A stretch of 54,254 nucleotides of DNA. Origin: Clostridia bacterium (GTDB lineage Bacteria > Bacillota > Clostridia > Oscillospirales > Acutalibacteraceae). Of the stretch, positions 25,545-31,776 are shown in pieces. The position numbers and the translations under genes were made by a program. Where the stretch lies: contig JAFXBF010000025.1 in NCBI GenBank assembly GCA_017516745.1, positions 1-54,254 on the forward strand. Reading direction: 5' to 3'. The notes beneath the pieces were generated by a model. That model had not been told where the DNA came from. It worked only from the letters and a program-made list of their open reading frames with translations, and made no database searches. Numbering within the stretch: position 1 is the first letter of the stretch; the number at the start of each line of letters is the position of its first letter.

Positions 25545-25572
25545 TGGACAAATATTTCCTTTATGATATAAT
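25545..25572 (+). promoter_or_regulatory. Promoter for the GDPD pair
   Basis: TGGACA at 25545-25550 and a perfect TATAAT at 25567-25572 with a 16-bp spacer. The rest of the 25380-25604 gap is AT-rich with no visible gene. Confidence 0.6.
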
Positions 25573-25604
25573 AATTTCTATTATTGTTTAAAGGAGATAC
25601 AGAT

Positions 25605-26450
25605 ATGCTTGCAGTTTTGAACAAAATCATAACTCTCATTCTCGTGCCGCTTTATATGTGCCCGTGGCTGCCGTGTCTTAACGTTGTTAAGCTGTTCAAT
25701 CAGCCCAAGGAAGTTATTTCCCTGAGCGAAAACGGCATCGGCAGCGAGGCTGACCCCGTTTACCTTACGGCACACAGAGGCGTTACAGCCCGTGCACCAG
25801 AAAACACCGTCCCGGCTTATGAAGCGGCCGTTGAACTCGGCTACTATTCGGCAGAGTGCGATATCCGACTTACCAAGGACAACGAGTGGGTTCTTATCCA
25901 CAACAGCACAACCGATACCTGGTTCTGCCAGTACGGCAACGTGAGCGATTACACTCTTGAAGAGCTCAAATCCTTCAGCTACAAGTGGGGCGTAAACTTC
26001 TGGCAGGAGGGGCTTAAAATCCCGACTCTCGATGAATATCTCGATGTTTTCGTCGGCAAAAAAACACGTCCGCAGATTGAAATCAAGGGAGATAACTACG
26101 ACCTGCTTTACACAATTGTTGACGCTGTAAAAGCAAAGGGTCTTGAGGAAAGCGCAATCATCATTTCCTTTGACCTTGAGCAGCTTAAGGTTATCCGTAA
26201 ATATGATGCCAATATCGAGCTGTGGTATCTTATTGACGAAATCACACCCAAGACTATTGAAGAGGCAAAGGCACTCGGCGGTAATGTATGGCTTTCGCCC
26301 AGCTTTGAGAAAAACACGAAAGAGTCAATCCAGCTCGCCATTGATGCAGGCGTTCCCGCTTCCTTCTGGACTGTAAACACTCTTGAGGATGCAAAAATGC
26401 TCTACGATATGGGCATCAGATACATTGAAACAGACATACTCTGCAATTAA
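25605..26450 (+). CDS. Glycerophosphodiester phosphodiesterase family protein 1
   Basis: 281 residues from the ATG at 25605, which has AAAGGAG suitably upstream. An N-terminal hydrophobic segment (LITLILVPLYMCPWL type, ~5-22) probably anchors it in the membrane with the enzyme outside. The GDPD TIM barrel is clear: AHRGVTARAPENTVPAYE (catalytic His, metal Glu), then AECDIRLTKDNEWVLIH, EIKGD and SFDLEQL. It should release alcohol and glycerol-3-phosphate from glycerophosphodiesters such as deacylated phospholipids or teichoic acid pieces. An oddity is that the usual HD after the second strand reads HN (IHNSTTDTW). The second GDPD-like gene begins 18 bases after its stop, so they form an operon. 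Confidence 0.9.
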   Translation: MLAVLNKIITLILVPLYMCPWLPCLNVVKLFNQPKEVISLSENGIGSEADPVYLTAHRGVTARAPENTVPAYEAAVELGYYSAECDIRLTKDNEWVLIHNSTTDTWFCQYGNVSDYTLEELKSFSYKWGVNFWQEGLKIPTLDEYLDVFVGKKTRPQIEIKGDNYDLLYTIVDAVKAKGLEESAIIISFDLEQLKVIRKYDANIELWYLIDEITPKTIEEAKALGGNVWLSPSFEKNTKESIQLAIDAGVPASFWTVNTLEDAKMLYDMGIRYIETDILCN

Positions 26451-26468
26451 TTTACAGGAGAATTTAAA

Positions 26469-27491
26469 ATGAATATATTAGGAATACTTACACTTTTTAA
26501 AAATGTTTATCACGCCCTGCTTTCCATTGTTGTTGCCCTTCCCCTTGTTTTCACAATGGGTGCTGATGACAAAGAGGGTACACAGGTCGTAATAAACGAA
26601 AACGCAACAAATCCGTACATTGTCGATTATATGAATCCCGATATTTCTGCTCACCGTTCAGGCGCAGGCGTAGCACCGCAGAACACTCTTATGGCGTTTG
26701 AAACAATGCTTGCAAACAATGCCGAATACGGCGTTGATACCTTTGAATTTGACGTTCAGCTTACTGCTGACGGTGAACTTATAGTTCTGCACGACCTTAC
26801 TTATGATTCAACCACAAACGCAGTCGAGGCTTACGGCCACGATTCGGTTTATGCTTCCGAGCTTACTCTTGCCGAGGCAAAGCAGCTGAATATGGGCGAA
26901 AACTTCCAGCTTAACGGCGAATATCCCTACAGAGGCCTTCGTGGTGACGATATTCCCGATAACCTGCGTGTACCCACCTGTGAAGAGGTTATCGACCTTA
27001 TCGAAGCTAATGCAGAAGGCAGAGAGTTCCGTTACATCATTGAAATCAAGAGCAAGGGCATTCAGGGCTTTGAGGCTGCTGACAAGCTCTATGACCTTAT
27101 ATTTGAAAAGGGGATAGAGGACAGGGCAATCTGGGCTTCCTCCAAGCTTGAGGTTTCCTACTATATGGAAAACAAGCACCCCGATATGCCCCGTTCCGCA
27201 GGTGTTATCGAAGTTCTGCAGTTCTACATTTACGCAAGAATGGATTGGGATTTGAACGACGTCAACCCGACCTATGTTGCTCTTCAGATTCCCTACGGCG
27301 ACAGCGCAGCAGGCGGTATCATCAACCTCGGTACAAAGCAGTGCATTAACTATGCCCACAAGTATAACATCGCTGCACAGTACTGGACTATCAACGATGC
27401 CGAAGCGGTTGAATACCTTGTCAATAACGGTGCGGACTGCATTATGTCCGACTACCCCGATATGGTAAACGATATCGTCAACGGTAAATAA
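26469..27491 (+). CDS. Glycerophosphodiester phosphodiesterase family protein 2, altered site
   Basis: 340 residues; ATG after ACAGGAG. An N-terminal hydrophobic signal or anchor (~5-28, LLSIVVALPLVFTMG) is followed by a GDPD barrel: SAHRSGAGVAPQNTLMAFE, FEFDVQLTADGELIVLHDLTYDSTT, IIEIKSKG and a C-terminal QYWTINDAEAVEYLVNNGADCIMSDYP. The HD dyad is kept, but HRG reads HRS and the PENT Glu that normally binds metal is Gln (PQNT). This could lower or change activity. It follows the first GDPD gene directly. Together they might act on different diesters, or one could be regulatory; both are inference. Confidence 0.85.
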   Translation: MNILGILTLFKNVYHALLSIVVALPLVFTMGADDKEGTQVVINENATNPYIVDYMNPDISAHRSGAGVAPQNTLMAFETMLANNAEYGVDTFEFDVQLTADGELIVLHDLTYDSTTNAVEAYGHDSVYASELTLAEAKQLNMGENFQLNGEYPYRGLRGDDIPDNLRVPTCEEVIDLIEANAEGREFRYIIEIKSKGIQGFEAADKLYDLIFEKGIEDRAIWASSKLEVSYYMENKHPDMPRSAGVIEVLQFYIYARMDWDLNDVNPTYVALQIPYGDSAAGGIINLGTKQCINYAHKYNIAAQYWTINDAEAVEYLVNNGADCIMSDYPDMVNDIVNGK

Positions 27492-27504
27492 GATAATATT
27501 ATTA

Positions 27505-27538
27505 AAAGCTCTCTTGTTCAATCGAACAAGGGAGCTTT
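27505..27538. terminator. Bidirectional terminator
   Basis: AAAGCTCTCTTGTTC (27505-27519) pairs with GAACAAGGGAGCTTT (27524-27538), one G-U, 4-nt loop, flanked by A/T runs. Between convergent genes. Confidence 0.9.
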
Positions 27539-27543
27539 AATAA

Positions 27544-28086
27544 TTAATTCCACAGCATCGGAAAATTTTCCGCAATAAATTTACTCATCGGATTATTCAT
27601 ATCATTTTTCAGGCCGTATTTTTCAATAGTGCTTCTCATATCGTCAAGCACAAAAGCCATTTCCTTTTCCGGTATGCGGTCAAAAGGCTTTATATCGAAT
27701 AAACCTTCTTTCCGGTACTCGGCAAATTTTTCATAAATATCTTTAATTTCAATGCATTTACATACCTTGACAGGGCTTTCGGTTGTGTAGGCGCAGTTGA
27801 TTGCCGTTGCATTTTCGGCGTTTTCCGCAACCTCACATTCGTACAGAAAACCCGTCTTGCCTTGGTAAAGCTTTTTAAAGCAGTCCTCGAAGTATTCGCT
27901 GTAAATAACCTTGCCTGAGTCAAAGCCGTAGGGGTAAAAGCTGAAAGGCTTTGGCACGGGCTTAACAGCGTACAGCAGAGCAACAACGGGGTTGCTCGAC
28001 AGATAAACGTAAGCCTTCCCGTGCTCGGATAAAAACGGCTTTAATTGAGTCAGACCCCCAACACAGGAACCGTGATATAAAAGCAT
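27544..28086 (-). CDS. Small protein with ADP-ribosyltransferase-like N-terminal pattern
   Basis: 180 residues; ATG with AAGGAG upstream. I do not recognise a named family. The beginning, LLYHGSCVGGLTQLKPF followed by VYLSSNPVVALLYA, resembles the ART fold seen in Arr-like enzymes: a YHG motif, an L-x-P loop, then YVYLS and a helix packing into the site. A middle region with GFLYECEVAENAE could hold the third strand. The C-terminal third is helical and charged. There is no signal peptide, so it is cytoplasmic. It is alone between the GDPD pair and the four-helix-bundle element. An NAD-using or toxin-like role is a hypothesis from motif shape only. Confidence 0.5.
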   Translation of the reverse strand: MLLYHGSCVGGLTQLKPFLSEHGKAYVYLSSNPVVALLYAVKPVPKPFSFYPYGFDSGKVIYSEYFEDCFKKLYQGKTGFLYECEVAENAENATAINCAYTTESPVKVCKCIEIKDIYEKFAEYRKEGLFDIKPFDRIPEKEMAFVLDDMRSTIEKYGLKNDMNNPMSKFIAENFPMLWN

Positions 28087-28170
28087 TCTTGTTCTCCTTG
28101 GAATTTATTTGCTGATTAAAACATTTTGTACCATACTGTACTAATCAAATACTAACAATTCTTTGATGTA

Positions 28171-28515
28171 TTATGCTTTACCTTTTAAGGTTTTACAACT
28201 TGCAATTAACATTCTTCTTATACGACCGCAAAGATTTCTGTTGTTCTTATAAGTGACTTCATCAATATAATGGGTGTTAAATAATAGTTGTAACCAACCT
28301 TCTGTTTCACTGCATTCTTTTAATGAAATCTCGAATTTAGAGAGCATATCCGCTTTGCTTTGACCGTAATTGGCTTCGCGGATATTAGCGTAAACACTGC
28401 TTGAGCTTTTACGCATTTGAAACAGTGTGTTTGACGGAGCTTTTATATTTTGACAAAGCAACTCGATATCCGTTGCCAATTGTTCGGAATATATGAGTAA
28501 ATAATTTACAGCCAC
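28171..28515 (-). CDS. Four-helix-bundle protein (23S IVS/Avd-like)
   Basis: 114 residues from the GTG at 28515, with AGGAAG seven bases upstream. The protein matches the small four-helix-bundle family first seen in 23S rRNA intervening sequences and related to Avd of diversity-generating retroelements. It has MRKSSSSVYANIREANYGQSKADMLSKFEISLKECSETEGWLQLL, split here across helices 2 and 3, plus a basic C-terminus (RIRRMLIASCKTLKG). Family members form basic pentameric barrels that bind nucleic acid. On this strand its promoter is TTGATT (28560-28565)/TATAAT (28537-28542), 17-bp spacer. Promoter and ribosome site sit inside the first units of the adjacent hairpin array, so gene and array look like one element. 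No reverse transcriptase is nearby. Confidence 0.85.
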   Translation of the reverse strand: MAVNYLLIYSEQLATDIELLCQNIKAPSNTLFQMRKSSSSVYANIREANYGQSKADMLSKFEISLKECSETEGWLQLLFNTHYIDEVTYKNNRNLCGRIRRMLIASCKTLKGKA

Positions 28516-28520
28516 ATAAT

Positions 28521-28733
28521 CACTTCCTTTGTGATGATTATACTGTAAAGTTTGCTAAAAATCAAGGCGAAGCCTTGTATATCATCAATTCCGTAGGAAT
28601 TGCATATCATCAAAACAAAGTTTTGTATATCATCATTGCGAAAGCAAGTATACAGCCTGCGGCTGATGATATACACACTTCGTGTGATGATATACGCCTG
28701 ACGGCGATGATATGCCATTGCTTTCGCAATGGA
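28521..28733. repeat. Symmetric array of eight perfect hairpins with inverted 10-nt linkers
   Basis: Eight different short palindromes follow one another: CAAGGC-GAA-GCCTTG (28563-28577), CAATTCC-GTA-GGAATTG (28586-28602), CAAAAC-AAA-GTTTTG (28611-28625), TTGC-GAAA-GCAA (28636-28647), CAGCC-TGC-GGCTG (28653-28665), CACAC-TTC-GTGTG (28674-28686), CGCC-TGAC-GGCG (28695-28706) and CCATTGC-TTTC-GCAATGG (28715-28732). Left of the centre the joints read (T/C)ATATCATCA (28578, 28603, 28626). Right of it they read TGATGATATA or a piece of it (28664, 28685, 28706), the reverse complement. The midpoint is the self-complementary GTATAC (28648-28653). Linkers can therefore pair as nested rungs with hairpins as side branches. 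A partial unit, CAC...GTG-TGATGATTATA, lies at 28521-28542 over the gene start. Confidence 0.9.
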
Positions 28734-28734
28734 T

Positions 28735-28772
28735 AAAAAAGTCCGACAAGTTAAAACTTGTCGGACTTTTTT
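28735..28772 (-). terminator. Terminator of the tRNA-Ala gene
   Basis: AAAAAAGTCCGACAAGT (28735-28751) is exactly complementary to ACTTGTCGGACTTTTTT (28756-28772), loop of 4. It ends transcription on the minus strand directly after the tRNA, and separates it from the hairpin array. Confidence 0.9.
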
Positions 28773-28847
28773 GGTGGACCCGAAGGGGATTGAACCCTCG
28801 GCCTTACGGATGCGAACCGTACGCTCTCCCAGCTGAGCTACGAGCCC
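28772..28847 (-). tRNA. tRNA-Ala (anticodon CGC)
   Basis: A complete 76-nt cloverleaf on the minus strand with encoded CCA. The stems are: acceptor GGGCTCG/CGGGTCC, D stem GCTC/GAGC, anticodon stem TACGG/CCGTA with loop TTCGCAT, and T arm GAGGG-TTCAATC-CCCTT. The anticodon CGC reads GCG. The G3-U70 pair in the acceptor is the alanine identity element, which supports the call. Promoter: TTGACA (complement at 28891-28896) and TATAAT (28867-28872), 18-bp spacer. Confidence 0.95.
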
Positions 28848-28899
28848 ATATTAATTTTGTAATTAGATTATAAATCTTCCTCAATATTTTTGTCAACCC

Positions 28900-28928
28900 T
28901 TGAATTATTATAGAAACTATAGTATAAT
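28900..28928 (+). promoter_or_regulatory. Promoter for the MltG-like gene
   Basis: TTGAAT at 28900-28905 and perfect TATAAT at 28923-28928 with a 17-bp spacer. It overlaps the divergent tRNA-Ala promoter region, so the two may influence each other. Confidence 0.75.
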
Positions 28929-28954
28929 CTAAAATTAGATGTTGGAGGATGAGA

Positions 28955-29758
28955 ATGAAAAAGACAATAACACTAATTCTTGCGTTGCTTTCCTTTCTTT
29001 CACTTTTCGGTTGTTCTGCCGAAAAAATCAAAGAGGAGCTTCGCCCGACCACAACCGCAATTCCGACAGTCAGGGTTATGTTCCCCGAGGGCTCAACTGT
29101 CAGCGAAATTGCCGCATTGTTAGAACAAAACGGAGTTTGCTCTGCGGAAGGCTTTATGGCGGCTGTCAATGCACCCGAAGGCGATTATTACTTTATCGAG
29201 GGGATAGAAAACCCCGAGGAAAGACCGTTTCTGCTCGAGGGCTATGTTTTCCCCGATACTTATGAGTTTTATTTTGATATGACTCCGCAGGCGGTGCTCA
29301 AAAAATTCCTTGATAATTTTGAAAGCAAAATCACTCAGGCGGATTTTGACCGTGCAGCCGAATTGGGCTATACGATTGACGAGGTTATCCGCATAGCCTC
29401 CATTATTCAGGAGGAAGCTCTTGACCCCGAAATGAAAAAGGTTTCCTCCGTCCTTCACAACAGGCTTGATTCCGCATACGGCAAGCTTGAATGCGATGTA
29501 ACGATTTTCTACCTTCGCAATTCTGTCGAGCCCTATGTTGAGGATATTTCGGTTTACAGCGAGCTTTACAACGCCTATAAGCGTGTCGGCTTACCTGCAG
29601 GGCCTATAACAAACGTCGGCAGAAATGCAATTGAAGCTGCTCTTTACCCCGAAGATACCGACTATTACTTTTTCCTCACGGATAAGGATATGAATTATCA
29701 CTATGCCGTAACGTGGGCTGAACACAGCAAAAACGTAGATAAGTATATCGAAGATTAA
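28955..29758 (+). CDS. mltG: MltG-like endolytic murein transglycosylase, lipoprotein form
   Basis: 267 residues from the ATG at 28955, six bases after GGAGG; the ATG at 28949 abuts that site. MltG cuts nascent peptidoglycan glycan chains at the membrane. The signature runs LLEGYVFPDTYEFYFD, then VIRIASIIQEEAL with the catalytic Glu at about 153, then VSSVLHNRLD and GLPAGPITNVGRNAIEAALYP near the end. Most MltG proteins are anchored by a transmembrane helix. Here the leader ends LSLFGC, a lipobox, so it is probably a lipoprotein. It is also short, lacking much of the N-terminal LysM-like part. It is followed after 50 bases by another lipoprotein gene, with a small AATGCC/GGCATT hairpin (29770-29787) between. 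Confidence 0.85.
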   Translation: MKKTITLILALLSFLSLFGCSAEKIKEELRPTTTAIPTVRVMFPEGSTVSEIAALLEQNGVCSAEGFMAAVNAPEGDYYFIEGIENPEERPFLLEGYVFPDTYEFYFDMTPQAVLKKFLDNFESKITQADFDRAAELGYTIDEVIRIASIIQEEALDPEMKKVSSVLHNRLDSAYGKLECDVTIFYLRNSVEPYVEDISVYSELYNAYKRVGLPAGPITNVGRNAIEAALYPEDTDYYFFLTDKDMNYHYAVTWAEHSKNVDKYIED

Positions 29759-29811
29759 CAGTTGTAAACAATGCCTGTTTAGGCATTAAATATGAAAGGA
29801 GAATTCCCCGT

Positions 29812-30738
29812 ATGAAAAAACTTCTTGCACTTCTTCTTGCCGCTGCAATGCTCCTTAGCTTTGCTGCCTGCGGTGAGAAAGAACCCGACCCCGTAACAGA
29901 CGAATCCACCACACTCGCCGACGAAACACTCGATGCAAATGCTACAGAGGCTCCCTCTGCAGATGCAACAGAGTCCGCAACAGGCGAAACAGAGCCTGCT
30001 TCCGTTGAGGATGCTACAGGCGAAGCAACATCCGAAGCAGCATCCGAAGAGGATTCAACAGCTGCTGAAGAATCAACAGCTCCTGCCAAGCCCGCTTCCA
30101 AGGACGAAATTATTTCCTACTACAACACAGCAGTAAATGAAGCTGTAGCTGCAAAGGTTGGCTTTAACAAGCTCCGTTATGTTGACAATGAGCAGCTTAA
30201 TGCCGGCTTCCTTCTCAAGACATTCGGCAGCCTTCTGTATCAGTTTATGGGCATCGGCGCAGAAAACAAGTACACAATGGACGTTACCAAGGGCCAGTGG
30301 GAAGCTGACCTTCCTCACCAGTACCTTCGCAAGAGCACACTTTCAGCTGCTGACGTAACAAATGCAACCTGCACAGCTAACGGCAACCAGTACACAATTG
30401 TAATGGATGTCAAGGGCGGCAAAAGTTATGCTGACAAGAATTCCAAGTCCAACAGCTCTCCCATCGACAAGTGCGGTATCTGCGTTGGCGATGCAGACAA
30501 GAGCTATTTTGACCACAAGACAGCTATCGTTATTTACGATGCAATTGACGATGTTCTCGGCGGCGCAAAAATCAGCGAGAGCTACAACAACGCAAAGGTT
30601 AAGGCTGTTATCGACTCAACAACAGGTCATCTTGTAAGCCTTACTGTTGAATATAATATCAGCGTTGTTATTGATGCAGCCGGCGGCGGTAACGCAACAG
30701 GTTCATCACACACTATCTACAAGAACTTCAAGTATTAA
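29812..30738 (+). CDS. Lipoprotein of unknown function
   Basis: 308 residues; ATG after AAAGGAG. The lipoprotein leader ends LSFAAC (lipobox, Cys20). A low-complexity linker rich in Thr, Glu, Ala and Ser covers ~24-100, as in surface lipoproteins that stand off from the membrane. A folded domain of ~200 residues follows. It has KDEIISYYNTAVNEA, a YTMDVTKGQW strand, NQYTIVMDVKGG and a late KAVIDSTTGHLVSLTVEYNISVVI pair of strands; its shape suggests a beta-rich ligand-binding module. I do not recognise a named family. It may share the MltG-like transcript and ends at a strong terminator. Confidence 0.8.
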   Translation: MKKLLALLLAAAMLLSFAACGEKEPDPVTDESTTLADETLDANATEAPSADATESATGETEPASVEDATGEATSEAASEEDSTAAEESTAPAKPASKDEIISYYNTAVNEAVAAKVGFNKLRYVDNEQLNAGFLLKTFGSLLYQFMGIGAENKYTMDVTKGQWEADLPHQYLRKSTLSAADVTNATCTANGNQYTIVMDVKGGKSYADKNSKSNSSPIDKCGICVGDADKSYFDHKTAIVIYDAIDDVLGGAKISESYNNAKVKAVIDSTTGHLVSLTVEYNISVVIDAAGGGNATGSSHTIYKNFKY

Positions 30739-30759
30739 TCAAAATACATACATAAACTT

Positions 30760-30791
30760 CAAAGGCTTCTGTTTAACCGCAGAAGCCTTTG
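30760..30791 (+). terminator. Intrinsic terminator
   Basis: CAAAGGCTTCTG (30760-30771) pairs perfectly with CAGAAGCCTTTG (30780-30791), followed by TTTTTTT. Confidence 0.95.
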
Positions 30792-30837
30792 TTTTTTTAC
30801 CGAATATTTTTTGATTTATACCGAACAGCAAAAATTT

Positions 30838-30866
30838 ATGACAGGACAAAATATAAGTGCTATACT
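30838..30866 (+). promoter_or_regulatory. Promoter for the LytTR/DUF3021 operon
   Basis: ATGACA (30838-30843), 17-bp spacer, TATACT (30861-30866). Confidence 0.6.
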
Positions 30867-30891
30867 CATAACCGAAAGGAGGGAATAGCCG

Positions 30892-31323
30892 ATGGAATAT
30901 AAACTTATAATTGATGAAGCTGCCGACGAGTCGCTTGTGCTTACCGTGCACGAAAGAAACCCACTTGTTGAAAGCGTTGAAAAACTGCTTAACACTAAAA
31001 CGGAGTATCTGACGGCTTATACCGAGGACGAGGTTTTACGCATAGCAGTAAAGGATGTTGACTGTTTTTATACCGATTCCGGCAGGGTGTGTGCCATTAT
31101 CGGTAAAGAGAAATATACCGTGCGCTACAGACTTTATGCACTCGAAGAAATCCTTGGCGATGATTTTGTAAAAATCAATCAGGGCTGTATTGTAAAAGTA
31201 AACGCCGTTAAAAGGTTTGAAGCTTCGGTGGGCGGTGCAATTAAAATTATCCTCGGCAACGGCTTTGAAGATTATATTTCAAGGCGTGAATTATCAAAAG
31301 TGAAAAGGAGATTCGGTTTATGA
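30892..31323 (+). CDS. LytTR-family DNA-binding regulator
   Basis: 143 residues; ATG after GGAGGG. No receiver domain is present. The N-terminal ~45 residues precede a LytTR DNA-binding domain (~48-143): DEVLRIAVKDVDCFYTDSGRV, YTVRYRLYALEEIL, FVKINQGCIVKVNAVKRFEA and an ISRRELSKVKRRF ending, all typical. Stand-alone LytTR proteins paired with a DUF3021 membrane partner are common in Firmicutes and often control their own operon. The stop overlaps the partner's start as ATGA. Confidence 0.9.
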   Translation: MEYKLIIDEAADESLVLTVHERNPLVESVEKLLNTKTEYLTAYTEDEVLRIAVKDVDCFYTDSGRVCAIIGKEKYTVRYRLYALEEILGDDFVKINQGCIVKVNAVKRFEASVGGAIKIILGNGFEDYISRRELSKVKRRFGL

Positions 31324-31730
31324 ATAAGTATGTAAAGGGTTTTTTCTTAAGGGGTCTGATGTTTGGCGGCTTCGGCCCGATTGTTGTGGCGATAGTGTTG
31401 TTTGTCATTTCGTTTTTTGATACGGTCAGCCTGTCCGCTTCACAGCTTCTTGTTGCAGTTGTTTCAAGTTATATCCTCGCCTTTGTTCAGGCAGGCGCAA
31501 CCGTGTTCAATCAAATTGAACAATGGCCGATTTTAAAGAGCATAGGCGTTCATTTTCTTACGCTCTATATTGCGTATTCACTTTGCTACACGGTCAACAG
31601 CTGGATACCCTTTGAGCCTAAGGTGTTGCTCATATTTACGGGTATTTTCATTGCGGTCTATGCTGTGGTTTACATCACGGTTTATCTTATAGTCAGAAGT
31701 ACAACAAAGAAACTGAATAAAGCGCTGTGA
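31320..31730 (+). CDS. DUF3021-family membrane protein
   Basis: 136 residues with four predicted transmembrane helices (~20-40, 45-65, 78-100, 108-130), a short basic N-terminus and a basic KKLN tail. Gene order, overlap with the LytTR gene and size match the DUF3021 partners of LytTR regulators, which are thought to restrain the regulator at the membrane. The signal is unknown. Ends at a terminator shared with the convergent BlaR-like gene. Confidence 0.85.
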   Translation: MNKYVKGFFLRGLMFGGFGPIVVAIVLFVISFFDTVSLSASQLLVAVVSSYILAFVQAGATVFNQIEQWPILKSIGVHFLTLYIAYSLCYTVNSWIPFEPKVLLIFTGIFIAVYAVVYITVYLIVRSTTKKLNKAL

Positions 31731-31735
31731 AAATT

Positions 31736-31772
31736 AAAAAGTGCTCCCGCTTTACATAACGGGAGCGCTTTT
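31736..31772. terminator. Bidirectional terminator
   Basis: AAAAGTGCTCCCG (ending 31749) pairs with CGGGAGCGCTTTT (31760-31772) with one mismatch; A and T runs outside. Confidence 0.85.
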
Positions 31773-31776
31773 GCTG

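Noticed and set aside
28171-28515. A diversity-generating retroelement
   Set aside because: The protein is Avd-like, but no reverse transcriptase or template/variable repeat is present nearby.
28506-28718. A 70-residue minus-strand ORF reading through the hairpin array
   Set aside because: It is a translation of the repeats (YII and DDIQ motifs recur), has no ribosome site and overlaps the promoter of the real gene.
28555-28735. The hairpin array as a CRISPR
   Set aside because: Units are self-complementary hairpins joined by 10-nt linkers. There are no 25-40-nt repeats with unique spacers and no cas genes.
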